The translations under genes were made by a program, and so were the position numbers. Below are positions 27,069 to 36,076 of a stretch of DNA of 64,000 nt, piece by piece. This DNA comes from JAWPMT01 sp965227935 (GTDB taxonomy: Bacteria > Bacteroidota > Bacteroidia > Cytophagales > Cyclobacteriaceae): NCBI GenBank assembly GCA_965227935.1, contig CBDDGS010000043.1, forward strand, positions 682,001-746,000. The letters are read 5' to 3'. The notes below the pieces were generated by a model. It was not told the origin of the DNA. It was given only the letters and a program-made list of their open reading frames with translations, and searched no databases. The first letter of the stretch is position 1; every line of letters begins with the position of its first letter.

Positions 27069-28886
27069 ATGAAGACCAACGCGACAAGACTCACAAGCAC
27101 CTGGCTGTTGTTCTCCCTTTTGCTCTTGCATCTAATCGGATGTAGTCCGTCACCAGAGCCCCGCTATTTGTTTGATGTGAGCAGGAGGCTACAGCAACCG
27201 AAGAGCCCGCAGCAAAATCAGTTGGACAGTATCGTATTCCGTATAGCCGATCGCTTGATCGAACTCCCAGCCCCTGAGCGTGAAGTGACAGGCCGACGGC
27301 TATTGGGTGTTTCTCGCTTGTACCTGAAGCGCGTTTCGTACCTCAGCTATGCCTACCAGCTGACGGGAGATGACAAGTACTCCGCCAAAACAGAGGAAAT
27401 GCTGCTAAAAGCATCAAGCTTCGAAGACTGGAATCCGTCACACTTTCTCGATGTGGCCGAGATGACTCTGGCACTGGCCATCGGTCTGGACTGGTGTCGA
27501 CCGGCACTCTCAGACGAGGCCATCTCCGCTACCAGCAAGGCCATTATTGAAAAAGGACTCGAGCCGTCCATGGAGGGGACCCACGGCTGGCTCACAGCCA
27601 GACACAACTGGAACCAGGTCTGCAACGGAGGGCTGGCGGTGGGGGCTATGGCCGTCTATGACCAAGTGCCCGAGCTGGCAGATTCCATCATCCGCCGCTC
27701 GCGGCAGCAAATCAAAATACCAGAAGAGGTCTTCGCCCCCGACGGCGTATATCCCGAAGGCAGCAGCTATTGGGACTATGGGACGTCCTTCCATGTCGTT
27801 TTTCTGGATGCGTACCGGCGCTTCTTCCCAAGTGAGGCCCTGGAGATCTCTGAGGCCTTCCTCAATAGCGGCCAATACATGCTGCATGTCATGGGCCCCG
27901 CTGGCTTCTTCAATTACTCCGACAATAGTGGTGGAAACAGGCTGTTTATGCCGCTATTCTGGATCGCCGGGCAGACAGGGGACCACCGCATCCTTTATCA
28001 CCAAAGGCAGCTGCTCGACGACCTACTGGCAGGTGACCATCAGCTACCCATCGAAGGAAGCGGCAATCGCTTACTTCCCTTCCTGCTCCTGGCCCTCAAC
28101 AAGACGATGCTCGAAGCTCCCCTCGACATGAGTAATCAACCACTTTCGTGGAGCGGCGGCGGAGAGAATCCCGTGAGCTTCCATCGATCGGGCTGGGGAA
28201 AAACGGATACCTACGTCGGGATCAAAGCGGGTTCACCGGGTGTCAATCACGGCCATATGGATGTTGGGTCTTTTGTGCTGGACGCAAAAGGTCAGCGATG
28301 GGTCATCGACCTCGGCATGCACAACTATCACAAGCTTGAAAGCCAGGGGGTCGACCTGTGGAATCGGGCTCAGAACAGTCAACGGTGGGATATTCTCCGC
28401 TACAACAACTTTTCGCATAGCACACTGGTGATAGATCAGCAGTTGCAGACCGTCGACATGAAAGTGGAACTCCTGGAGGTCTCCGGCACAGATTCGCTAA
28501 AGTCCACGACCCTGGACCTGAGTCCCATGTACCCGACCGTTTCAGGTGTGGTGCGCACGGTTTCGTTGATCGACGACGGGCTTGTCGCCATCACCGATGA
28601 AGTCAAGAACAACGATCAGCCCTCCACCATCCGTTGGGCCATCCCCACCCGGGCGGCGATTGGGATCCGCGGAAGCACGGCCACTTTGACCATCAAGGGA
28701 GCACAAATCACAGTGGAGATCATCAGTCCGGAAACGGAATGGACCACCTATTCCGCACAGCCCGACAACTTGTTCGAGGATGCCAATCCCGGCGTGACGA
28801 TGCTCGGCTTCGAGACGACCCTTGCTCCCAATGCACTGGAGGAGTTGCTCGTGGAGTTTCGGGTTCAAGATCGAGAGTCATTGTAG
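27069..28886 (+). CDS. heparinase II/III-like polysaccharide lyase, lipoprotein
   Basis: A 605-residue lipoprotein (LLLLHLIGCS). An N-terminal alpha/alpha toroid (about 50-345) contains the catalytic-region motif RHNWNQVCNGGL (His179-Asn182) and VYPEGSSYWDYGTSFH with the candidate catalytic Tyr. The C-terminal beta-sandwich has NHGHMDVGSFVLDAKGQRWVIDLG with His394 and His396. This is the heparinase II/III family arrangement, enzymes that cleave uronic-acid polysaccharides by beta-elimination. The exact substrate (alginate, glycosaminoglycan or another) cannot be told by eye. No SusC/SusD pair is nearby, so it is not in a classic polysaccharide-utilisation locus. It lies 110 bp after the esterase-like gene. 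Confidence 0.88.
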   Translation: MKTNATRLTSTWLLFSLLLLHLIGCSPSPEPRYLFDVSRRLQQPKSPQQNQLDSIVFRIADRLIELPAPEREVTGRRLLGVSRLYLKRVSYLSYAYQLTGDDKYSAKTEEMLLKASSFEDWNPSHFLDVAEMTLALAIGLDWCRPALSDEAISATSKAIIEKGLEPSMEGTHGWLTARHNWNQVCNGGLAVGAMAVYDQVPELADSIIRRSRQQIKIPEEVFAPDGVYPEGSSYWDYGTSFHVVFLDAYRRFFPSEALEISEAFLNSGQYMLHVMGPAGFFNYSDNSGGNRLFMPLFWIAGQTGDHRILYHQRQLLDDLLAGDHQLPIEGSGNRLLPFLLLALNKTMLEAPLDMSNQPLSWSGGGENPVSFHRSGWGKTDTYVGIKAGSPGVNHGHMDVGSFVLDAKGQRWVIDLGMHNYHKLESQGVDLWNRAQNSQRWDILRYNNFSHSTLVIDQQLQTVDMKVELLEVSGTDSLKSTTLDLSPMYPTVSGVVRTVSLIDDGLVAITDEVKNNDQPSTIRWAIPTRAAIGIRGSTATLTIKGAQITVEIISPETEWTTYSAQPDNLFEDANPGVTMLGFETTLAPNALEELLVEFRVQDRESL

Positions 28887-29109
28887 GAGAAGAGAACAGT
28901 CCCACCTTCGTTGCCATATTTCGTCCCGCTCTACCCTCCTATCTCGGCCCCGCTGGCAGCCGCACATGCCCTGCCGGATATCCGGTCTGATCGGGTCTAT
29001 CCTGAGCGGGGATTGGCTTCGAGCTACTCACGATTGCTTTCAAGCCGGGTAGGGTACGTAGAAAGCTAGAAATGACTGGCCGCCCGAGCCCGATAAAGGC
29101 AGTAGCTTT

Positions 29110-30219
29110 TCAGAAAGCTTCCCTCATCCCTATGTAGATGGCAGTCTGCCCTCCGCGCGCCACACCGATGTCACACCGGATATTGAGTTTCTGATCCCGT
29201 AGCACCTGGAATCTGCCGCCCAAGCCACCAGCGTACTTAAACTCGGAAAACTGCAGGTCGCCAACCGCTTCGGCTACATCACCCGCAGCGATAAAGGCCA
29301 CTCCGCCGATCCTCCAAAAAAGATGTCTTCGGTACTCAACCTGGCCGTAGATCGCGTGCCGGTCGCGGAATAGGCTGGCGTTGGCAATTCCACGCACCCG
29401 CTCATCCCCTCCCAGCTGTGGCATGCGGTAAAAGGGCACATCATCTCCCGTGGTGAAGGACCCACTCAACTGTATGGCCAGGACGTCTCGATCGTCTTTG
29501 ATACTGAAGTACCGCCTCAGGTCGACAGAATAGTTGGTATAGGCGAAATCCCCCACGTGGGTGATCAGCAGCTGAGTATTGAGAAAGTAGCCCTTCGATG
29601 GATAAATGGCATTGTCACGACTATCGAAACGAATGGCTGGACCGATTCCCAGGTGGAAGCCTCCACTGGAACCAGTGATATCACCATCTACCAGTTCACC
29701 GCCCTCTTCCAGTTGCTTCATTTTGGTTGTTTGCATATCCAGCGCCACACCCCAAAAGATGTTGGCATTGTATGGGATAGACAATTGCCCTTCCAAGCGC
29801 CAGAATTCTGTCGTGTAGTCTTCGTAGTCGTCGGGGTCATTGTCATTGCCAATACCAAAAAACCTGTCGGGGAAATTGAAGTATCTAGGGGTGATGTTCA
29901 GGTTCCAACCGGTTGGGAAGAAGTAGTCTACGTTGCAGGCAGCGAGGAACTGATTCCGGAGGGTGTAAATGGCAAAAGGAGTGAACGAGGACTGGCGAAC
30001 ATAGGTGGATTGTGTTGCATCACTGCTCTGCAAGGTGCCCACGGCGATCGCGCCAAACTGAAAACTGGTTTCGGGTTGGTAGCCCAATGCCGGATAAACC
30101 ACCCAGGAAGAGGACTTGCGCGTGGTGTCCGCTGGATCGGTTTGCCCGAGCGCACCCCAATGAAGGGTCAAGCTCAAACAGAGACACAAGCAACAGGTAA
30201 GGACAGTATTTGCGTTCAT
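29110..30219 (-). CDS. BamA/TamA-like outer-membrane beta-barrel (surface-antigen family)
   Basis: A 369-residue protein from the ATG at 30219 (an in-frame TTG lies two codons upstream). The signal peptide ends GALGQ. The barrel reads as the Omp85 C-terminal domain: ALGYQPETSFQFGAIAV, SFTPFAIYTLRNQFL, GIGPAIRFDSRDNAIYPSKGYFLNTQLL, then GGDERVRGIANASLFRDRHAIYGQVEYRRHLF with the RG signature. The last residue is Phe, as in folded outer-membrane barrels. No POTRA domain is present, so it is a short barrel-only member. Neighbours give no clue to its cargo. Confidence 0.88.
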   Translation of the reverse strand: MNANTVLTCCLCLCLSLTLHWGALGQTDPADTTRKSSSWVVYPALGYQPETSFQFGAIAVGTLQSSDATQSTYVRQSSFTPFAIYTLRNQFLAACNVDYFFPTGWNLNITPRYFNFPDRFFGIGNDNDPDDYEDYTTEFWRLEGQLSIPYNANIFWGVALDMQTTKMKQLEEGGELVDGDITGSSGGFHLGIGPAIRFDSRDNAIYPSKGYFLNTQLLITHVGDFAYTNYSVDLRRYFSIKDDRDVLAIQLSGSFTTGDDVPFYRMPQLGGDERVRGIANASLFRDRHAIYGQVEYRRHLFWRIGGVAFIAAGDVAEAVGDLQFSEFKYAGGLGGRFQVLRDQKLNIRCDIGVARGGQTAIYIGMREAF

Positions 30220-31057
30220 CAACAAAGGTCTCGCATTCCGGCGCTAAAATACTTGCGCTTGACCGCAATTGCATTGTGGTAGCATTTTTCTGAGCATTTA
30301 CAATGCCCGTGGGTGGATGGAGCCATTCCCGGGCGGCGACTCTGAGTAAATGGAATGACCAGTTACTGCGAGGATTAGACATTGGGTCGGCAAACGGATA
30401 AAAAAGGAGGGAACAGACAAGAAATATCATTAGGGTAATCCCCGGGTCTAGCCGACCGCATTCATTCCGGGGTCTCCTCCAACAAAAGGTTAATCATTCA
30501 AAATGAGGAGATCCCGGAACAGGTGCTACCGGCGAGGTCCGGGAATGGTGATATTTTTTGTGTGTCATCCTGAGGCCCTCGAAGGAGGCAAAGGAATGAT
30601 GTCTGCACTTCGAGAACCTAAGTGTGACATCAATTTCGAGCCTCGAAAAATCCTTAGCTTAATAGCGGCATTGCCCCCTTTGTAAAAGGGGCTTTTAGCC
30701 TGTCAGAAGAAACCCATCTCACCGTCTCAAGACTCGCAACTAGCCACCATCGGAGATGCCACGCTACATTCCACTCCGCTCTGCATGACGGCTGAAGGGC
30801 GAAAGGATACCCTTAGCCACATAGACCCGATAGCAATGGCAGCCCGCCTTGGCCCTGCGCGACTGGCTAGCGGGGGCGGAGCTAGAATGGATAGCGGGAC
30901 TGCCCTGAGATCCTGTGGGGATTGCCGCTCTCTCCAAAAAACAGGCGAGAACGATTTCGTCCTGAAAATCGAAGCGGTTGTCGACAAAATTTCCATGTTC
31001 AGGGTGCGGGCCAGACCTTTGAACCTATATGACAAACGAACTCAAACGGTCAAAACC
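30220..31057. other. 838-bp gene-free stretch with repeat remnants
   Basis: No credible gene. It contains an imperfect CCCGGA/TCCGGG dyad near 30513-30546, a block around 30560-30660 that starts GTCATCCTGAGG and resembles dispersed repeat sequence, a terminator-like GCCCC...GGGGCTTTT hairpin (30673-30696), and a GC-rich block (about 30770-30940) with AGACCCGATAGCAATGGC and GGATAGCGGGACTGCCC. These look like degenerate copies of genome repeats, but only whole-genome comparison can show that. Confidence 0.55.
30673..30696 (+). terminator. terminator-like hairpin (GCCCC type)
   Basis: GCCCC and TTT on the left pair with AAA and GGGGC on the right around a short loop, with one internal mismatch, followed by TTTT. 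It is more than 450 bp from the nearest plausible upstream plus-strand gene, so it may be a copy of the same palindrome family seen at 12127 rather than an active terminator. Confidence 0.4.
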
Positions 31058-31789
31058 ATGAAACGAATAAAAGCAAATCCACTAGTACTGCTGGCGGTCA
31101 TATCACTGCTGGCAAGCTCTTGCGTCTACTCTCTTTTTCCGTTGTACACGGAGGACAAAGTGGTCTTCATACCCGACATAGTAGGTACCTGGGTGGATGT
31201 AGAAAGTGAAGATGGAAGTGACTCCATTCGATTCGAATCGCTGCTGATGCGAAAGTCCAATCCGACGTTTGCTGCCGGCGACCCAAGGAACGCTGCCGGA
31301 TATACCATAGCTGATTTACGCAACACCATGGGCACCGACGACCTAGCCGACATGCTCGATCAAAACAGTGGCTGGTTTTCACCGGACTATACAGACGTGG
31401 ACGCCGCTCAGTACAAGATGACGATCTACAATGGCTCCGAAGATCCGGAAGAGTATCAGGTATACATCTCCGATTTGGGAGACCACCTCTTCGTCGATGC
31501 CTATCCCTATGGGGCCGACTCGGACTTTGCATTGGGCAACCGGTTTCCGGTGCACACATTCTACAAAATCGAACTGACCGAAGGACAGCTCATCATCACG
31601 ATGTTTGACCTCGAAAAGCTCTTCAAGCTCTTTGAAAGCAACCTTATAAGGCTGCGTCACGAAATCGTCGATGACCAGGTGCTGATTACTGCACGCCCGG
31701 AGGAACTCCAACGGTTTCTCGCCCGCTATAGCAAGGACGACTCTGTCTTTGACCCCGATCAACTCATCCAAAGAAAGGTAACACCATGA
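31058..31789 (+). CDS. lipoprotein leading a LytS/LytTR operon
   Basis: The protein has 243 residues from the ATG at 31058, chosen because it opens a clean lipoprotein signal (LLAVISLLASSC). The open frame extends 273 bp upstream but with non-protein-like composition. After the lipidated Cys the sequence reads VYSLFPLYTEDKVVF and IVGTWVD, a pattern I have seen at the start of Bacteroidota lipoproteins of unknown role. The stop overlaps the start of the histidine kinase gene in ATGA, so all three genes are coupled. It may be the sensory or target component of that two-component system; this is inference. Confidence 0.8.
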   Translation: MKRIKANPLVLLAVISLLASSCVYSLFPLYTEDKVVFIPDIVGTWVDVESEDGSDSIRFESLLMRKSNPTFAAGDPRNAAGYTIADLRNTMGTDDLADMLDQNSGWFSPDYTDVDAAQYKMTIYNGSEDPEEYQVYISDLGDHLFVDAYPYGADSDFALGNRFPVHTFYKIELTEGQLIITMFDLEKLFKLFESNLIRLRHEIVDDQVLITARPEELQRFLARYSKDDSVFDPDQLIQRKVTP

Positions 31790-32793
31790 CCACGAGAAAA
31801 ATCACAATTGCCCGATGGCTACCTCACGTCGCCTTTTGGATCCTGTCTGTGTTCTTTATCGGGAGCTTCTTCTCTGTATCGAACACGGTAGAGCGTATCG
31901 ACTTCTTTTACTCGCTTCTTTTCCATCTACCATTGGTCATACTGGTCTATCTGAACCTTTTGGTGCTGATACCAAGACTATTGGAAAAGGACCAGTACGG
32001 CCTGTATGGTGTCAGTGGGTTGGTCTTACTGGGCATCACCTACCTCGTGCATGAAGCCACCTTCGAGGTCCTTTTGCCTATCCTGCCCACCGGGTTCTAC
32101 ATCGTGTCCTTTGCCGATGCGGGGTTGCTACTGATCATTTTCGCGGCCTACCTGGCACTGACTACGCTCCTCCATCTGGCGCGATCGTGGTACCGACTAC
32201 AGCAGATGGTGAAAGAGCAACTGTCTACGGAATTGGGATCTCTGAGGGCGCAATTGAATCCACACTTTCTCTTCAATAGCCTCAACAGCATTTACTCGAT
32301 GGCGCTGGCACAAAGTGAGCAGACAGCACAGACGGTGCTTCGCTTATCCGACTTGCTCCGATACACACTCTACGAACTCAAAGAGGAGCACGTGCCACTG
32401 ACGAAGGAGATAGAGATGATGAGGAGCTACCTGGAACTACAGGGCCTGAGGACTGACGCCTCCACGGAGGTGAAGTTTGAAGTGGATGGAGACATCGACC
32501 AACAGACGATTGCACCACTACTCCTTTTCCCATTGGTTGAAAACGCTTACAAGCACGGTGTCAAAGGTGTCTCCGAGGATGGCTACATACACATCTACCT
32601 GGAGGCAAGGGACGGCATCGACTTTACCATCAGTAACAGCAAGGGAACGGTGGATGAGGTGGAGGCTTTCAAATCCGGTGGCATAGGTCTGCAAAATGTA
32701 CGCCGCCGGCTTGAGCTACTCTATCCCGATCGCCACGAGCTAGTCATCGATGATAGCGATACCGCGTTTACCGTTAAATTGTCGCTGAGATGA
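31786..32793 (+). CDS. LytS-type sensor histidine kinase (HisKA_7TM-less, His_kinase family)
   Basis: A 335-residue kinase. Four membrane helices (about 10-145) precede a His_kinase domain with LRAQLNPHFLFNSLNSIYSM, where the His of NPHF is the phosphorylation site, and a HATPase region with LLLFPLVENAYKHGV and a GGIGLQNVRRRLELLY motif. This is the standard form of Bacteroidota LytS-like kinases that partner LytTR regulators. Starts and stops overlap both neighbours by 4 bp. The four-helix membrane region contains no extracellular domain of size, so the signal probably comes from within the membrane or from the partner lipoprotein. Confidence 0.93.
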   Translation: MTTRKITIARWLPHVAFWILSVFFIGSFFSVSNTVERIDFFYSLLFHLPLVILVYLNLLVLIPRLLEKDQYGLYGVSGLVLLGITYLVHEATFEVLLPILPTGFYIVSFADAGLLLIIFAAYLALTTLLHLARSWYRLQQMVKEQLSTELGSLRAQLNPHFLFNSLNSIYSMALAQSEQTAQTVLRLSDLLRYTLYELKEEHVPLTKEIEMMRSYLELQGLRTDASTEVKFEVDGDIDQQTIAPLLLFPLVENAYKHGVKGVSEDGYIHIYLEARDGIDFTISNSKGTVDEVEAFKSGGIGLQNVRRRLELLYPDRHELVIDDSDTAFTVKLSLR

Positions 32794-33467
32794 TCAAGTG
32801 CCTTATCATCGACGACGAACCCCTGTCCAGGGACGTGCTCCGGCGATTTGTCAATGACCACCCAGAGCTCTCTCTGGTGGGCGAATGCAAGGATGCCATC
32901 GAGACCTTAGGCGTGCTGTCTTCGGAGGAGGTGGATCTGCTACTGCTCGACATCAATATGCCAAAACTCTCCGGCGTCAACTTCTATAAATCTCTGCAGC
33001 AAAAGCCGGAAGTGATATTCGTCACGGCCTACCCGGAGTTTGCCGTGGAGGGCTTTGAGCTCAACGCGGTAGACTACCTGATGAAGCCTGTGTCTTTCGA
33101 GAGGTTTGTGCAAGCCATCGAGCGTGTGAAGGTCAAGCTGTCTAGCACCCCGGGAGCGGATGATTCCATCCTGCTGAAAGTCGACAAGAAAATCTATCGG
33201 ACGCCTTTCTCCGATATCCTCTTCTGCGAGGCACTGGGCGACTATGTGAAAGTACACCTTGCACAGAAGACGCTGATTGTGACCAGCACCTTGAAAGGCC
33301 TCCTGGAATCACTACCCGTGGACCAGTTCCTGCGAACGCATAAGTCGTACATCATCAATCGGACGAAGTTTGATTACGTCGAAGGAAACCAGGTCATTAT
33401 GCAAGCGCATCGTGTCCCTATCGGTCAGGCTTATCGGGAGGATGTGTTTAAGACGCTGAAAGTATAG
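32790..33467 (+). CDS. LytTR-family response regulator
   Basis: A 225-residue regulator. The receiver domain (1-115) has the acidic pair Asp8/Asp9, phospho-acceptor Asp54 (LLLLDINMP), Thr/Ala at FVTAYPE and Lys at LMKPVSF. The C-terminal LytTR domain (about 125-225) shows VDKKIYRTPFSDILFCEALGDYVKVHL and FLRTHKSYIINRTKFDYVEGNQV, with the usual basic and aromatic DNA-contacting loops. It is coupled by ATGA overlap to its kinase. The target genes are not evident; the upstream lipoprotein and the operon itself are likely. Confidence 0.95.
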   Translation: MIKCLIIDDEPLSRDVLRRFVNDHPELSLVGECKDAIETLGVLSSEEVDLLLLDINMPKLSGVNFYKSLQQKPEVIFVTAYPEFAVEGFELNAVDYLMKPVSFERFVQAIERVKVKLSSTPGADDSILLKVDKKIYRTPFSDILFCEALGDYVKVHLAQKTLIVTSTLKGLLESLPVDQFLRTHKSYIINRTKFDYVEGNQVIMQAHRVPIGQAYREDVFKTLKV

Positions 33468-33515
33468 TGTTGTAGGGTTGGGTGTTTAGGCACTCGTTTT
33501 GAAGAAACTGCTGAC

Positions 33516-34406
33516 CTAATATTTGAAGGCCTTGACCCCTTTGAAGGTTCGGGCCCACTGCTTGTGGTTAGGATAGCTGTCGGTTGTGACTTCGCACTTG
33601 ACCACCCCTCCTTCTTCGAGATCGAATTTGGCCCGGTAGGACCCAAAAGCTCCTTCGAAGGTGTTGTTGCCTTTGTAACGCAAACCTTCCAGTATCTGAC
33701 CATTGTGCTTCAGCATCAGCAGGTCATCCGTCCGATAGAATTCCATCAGGCCATTCTCCACCTGGTAAATGCCCACCAGCTTCTCATATGCAGCATCCTC
33801 CAAAGCCAAAGGAGCGCCCATGACCACATCGAAATTCAAGGTTTTTTCACCCTTGGCATTGGTGTCCAATTGGAGGATCCTGCTTTTTGCCTGAGGTAAG
33901 CTCGCGGTGATATCACCCTTCAAATACTTGTCGCCAGTGAGGTACAGTTGCGTGATCAAGTCCTGGTGATCTCCACTCGATACCCTTAAGTGGATGTGTG
34001 CCGGTCGCCATGTGCCGGCATCATTGTAGGGGATGGGGACCATCGTGCGGAAGGCGTACTTTCCGTCGGCAGATGTCTTCTGCGAACCTCGAAAGCGATA
34101 CTCATCAGACGTATTGTCGTAGATCTCATTCTCATCACACTGCCAGGATTCTATCAGGGCATTGGCCAGCGGCGTTTTGCCATCCTTCTGCAAAATCGTT
34201 CCGCTAAAATGTAGTACCTCTCCCGTGGAATCAGCGGGGACCAGATCGGACCTCAATGGTGAATTGGGGCGGTAAAAGGGGCCCAGAATATCGGTGGTCG
34301 TTGGCGTGTCTCCTGCGTAGGATTTACCATTCCAGTGGATAGATCCCGCTGCAGAAACTCCCACAACGGTAAGTGCTGAGCGCTTTACAAATTGTCTGCG
34401 TTTCAT
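33516..34406 (-). CDS. Tat-exported intradiol ring-cleavage dioxygenase-like protein
   Basis: The protein has 296 residues from the ATG at 34406 (MKRRQFVKRSALTVVGVSAAG, a Tat-type signal). The dioxygenase fold contains all four expected Fe(III) ligands by alignment to protocatechuate 3,4-dioxygenase: Tyr96 (ENEIYDN), Tyr127 (PIPYND), His137 and His139 (RPAHIHL). About 110 extra C-terminal residues (from KLVGIYQVENG) form an additional beta-rich domain, so this is not a classic aromatic-degradation enzyme. Exported members occur in several phyla with unknown substrates. It lies 126 bp after the CstB-like gene on the same strand. Confidence 0.85.
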   Translation of the reverse strand: MKRRQFVKRSALTVVGVSAAGSIHWNGKSYAGDTPTTTDILGPFYRPNSPLRSDLVPADSTGEVLHFSGTILQKDGKTPLANALIESWQCDENEIYDNTSDEYRFRGSQKTSADGKYAFRTMVPIPYNDAGTWRPAHIHLRVSSGDHQDLITQLYLTGDKYLKGDITASLPQAKSRILQLDTNAKGEKTLNFDVVMGAPLALEDAAYEKLVGIYQVENGLMEFYRTDDLLMLKHNGQILEGLRYKGNNTFEGAFGSYRAKFDLEEGGVVKCEVTTDSYPNHKQWARTFKGVKAFKY

Positions 34407-34532
34407 GGGGTTAGGTTTGTAGCTGAAGGTGTTATTGAATTTAGCCACAAACTACCGGAACCGCAAGATTTGCGCAGGTTCCAAGGTTCAACGCTCGAGT
34501 GGATCGAACACGAACCCTGAACGCGATACTAC

Positions 34533-35942
34533 CTAACTCAGAGTCGTAGGACAGACGTACGCTGTCTTCGGTATATCGGTCTCAGCAATGGCTTTGAAGC
34601 CGCCCGCAATGTCCACCACTCTGTGATATCCTCGTGATTTGTAGATGGATGCAGCGATCATCGACCGGTAACCTCCAGCGCAATGCACATGATACTCCCG
34701 GTCAGCATCCAACTGTCCCATGTTATCATTGACGTAGTCGAGTGGTAAGTTCAGGGCCTCTTCCACATGTTCCGCGCTATACTCCGACTCCTTGCGGACA
34801 TCTACGACAGACAGTTTCCCGGAACTCATCCTCTTTGCCAACTCATCAGCGGTGATGCTTTCGACGGTGTCTGTCTCCTTTCCCGCGGCTTTCCAGGCTT
34901 CGAGGCCACCCTCCAAATAACCCAAGGTGTTGTCATAACCCACTCGTGAAAGCCGTGTCACTACCTCCTCTTCCCGGCCCGCCGGGGCAATGAAGACGAT
35001 TGGCTGCTGCAGATCTGTGATCAGTGCTCCCACCCAAGGTGCAAAGCTGCCATCGATACCAATGAAAATGGAGTTGGGGATGTGTGCTGCGGCAAACTCC
35101 TGCGGAGAGCGTGTATCCAGCACCAGCGCTCCCTCGTGATTGGCCATGCCTTCAAATGTCTCCGGATCCAGGGGAACATTGCCCTTGGCCAAGATGCTGT
35201 CTAGCCCGGCCGCGCTGGCTTTGTTCATGGCCACATTCTGAGCGAAGTATTGCGGTGGCGGCAACAGTCCATCTGTAACCTCCTGAATGAACTCTTCCCG
35301 GGTCATGTCCTGCCGCAGCGCATAATTGGTCTTCTTTTGATTGCCCAGCAGATCAGTGGTCTCCTTGCTCATGTTTTTCCCGCAGGCCGAACCGGCTCCA
35401 TGCGCGGGGTAAACGATCACGGAATCTGGCAGCGTTATGATCTTTGACCGCAGGCTGTCGAACAGCATACCCGCCAGATCATCCTGCGTCATCGCACCTT
35501 TCTGCGCCAGATCCGGGCGACCCACATCACCGATAAACAGCGTGTCACCACTGAAAATCGCATGCTCCTTCCCCTCTTCATCCAGGAGCAAATAAGTCGT
35601 GCTCTCCAGCGTATGGCCGGGTGTATGAAGGACTTTCATGGTGATGCTTCCGATCTTGAACTCCTCACCATCCCTTGCTTCGTGAAAATCAAACTGCGCT
35701 TTCGCTCCGGGACCATAGATGATCTTTGCTCCCGTCTTCGCCGCCAGGTCCACATGCCCCGAGACAAAATCCGCATGAAAATGCGTCTCAAAGACGTACT
35801 TGATCTTCTTGCCTTCTTTCGCTGCTTTGTTGATATAGGGAGCGGATTCGCGAAGTGGGTCCACAATGGCTGCTTCCCCGTCACTTTCGATGTAGTAGGC
35901 CCCCTGGGCGAGACAGCCCGTATATATCTGCTCTATCTTCAT
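34533..35942 (-). CDS. CstB-like persulfide dioxygenase with two rhodanese domains
   Basis: The protein has 469 residues from the ATG at 35942, matching homologues that begin MKIEQIYTGCLAQ. The N-terminal metallo-beta-lactamase domain carries His54 and His56 (ETHFHADF), His110, Asp133 and His181, the set for a mononuclear iron persulfide dioxygenase. Cys187 (GSACGK) follows. The first rhodanese domain (about 255-350) has no catalytic Cys (FIAPAGREEEV); the second (about 360-465) has Cys421 in HCAGGYRS. This layout is that of CstB, which oxidises persulfides to thiosulfate. It is encoded with a Crp/Fnr regulator and YeeE/YedE permeases, supporting a sulfide/persulfide detoxification role. Confidence 0.92.
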   Translation of the reverse strand: MKIEQIYTGCLAQGAYYIESDGEAAIVDPLRESAPYINKAAKEGKKIKYVFETHFHADFVSGHVDLAAKTGAKIIYGPGAKAQFDFHEARDGEEFKIGSITMKVLHTPGHTLESTTYLLLDEEGKEHAIFSGDTLFIGDVGRPDLAQKGAMTQDDLAGMLFDSLRSKIITLPDSVIVYPAHGAGSACGKNMSKETTDLLGNQKKTNYALRQDMTREEFIQEVTDGLLPPPQYFAQNVAMNKASAAGLDSILAKGNVPLDPETFEGMANHEGALVLDTRSPQEFAAAHIPNSIFIGIDGSFAPWVGALITDLQQPIVFIAPAGREEEVVTRLSRVGYDNTLGYLEGGLEAWKAAGKETDTVESITADELAKRMSSGKLSVVDVRKESEYSAEHVEEALNLPLDYVNDNMGQLDADREYHVHCAGGYRSMIAASIYKSRGYHRVVDIAGGFKAIAETDIPKTAYVCPTTLS

Positions 35943-35997
35943 AAGGTCAATTTCTTCTGTTGTATAATCCTTCAACTATTTTTTGACGCTGCGGGAC

Positions 35998-36035
35998 GTA
36001 ACCAAAGTTACATTGTCCGATCTCGCGGCCACAAA
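35998..36035 (-). promoter_or_regulatory. candidate Bacteroidota promoter with overlapping Crp/Fnr-like dyad
   Basis: On the minus strand, TTTG (36032-36035) is followed after 21 nt by TAACTTTG (36003-36010), an exact TAnnTTTG -7 element with Bacteroidota spacing. The predicted start is about 55 nt before the CstB-like ATG. The -7 element lies within GTAAC-N4-GTTAC (35998-36011), a perfect dyad with the 5-4-5 layout typical of Crp/Fnr-family sites. A regulator bound there would block the promoter. The adjacent Crp/Fnr gene is the obvious candidate. Sites are seen; regulation is inferred. Confidence 0.5.
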
Positions 36036-36076
36036 TCAACGATCAAACCGCATCCGTAGCAAAGTTGCCCGGTTCA

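Noticed and set aside
29557..30282. 241-codon plus-strand frame opposite the BamA-like gene
   Set aside because: It lies on the complement of a well-supported barrel gene and has no recognisable motif.
30785..31057. Upstream extension of the lipoprotein gene
   Set aside because: The open frame continues, but its composition is not protein-like and a clean lipoprotein signal starts at 31058.
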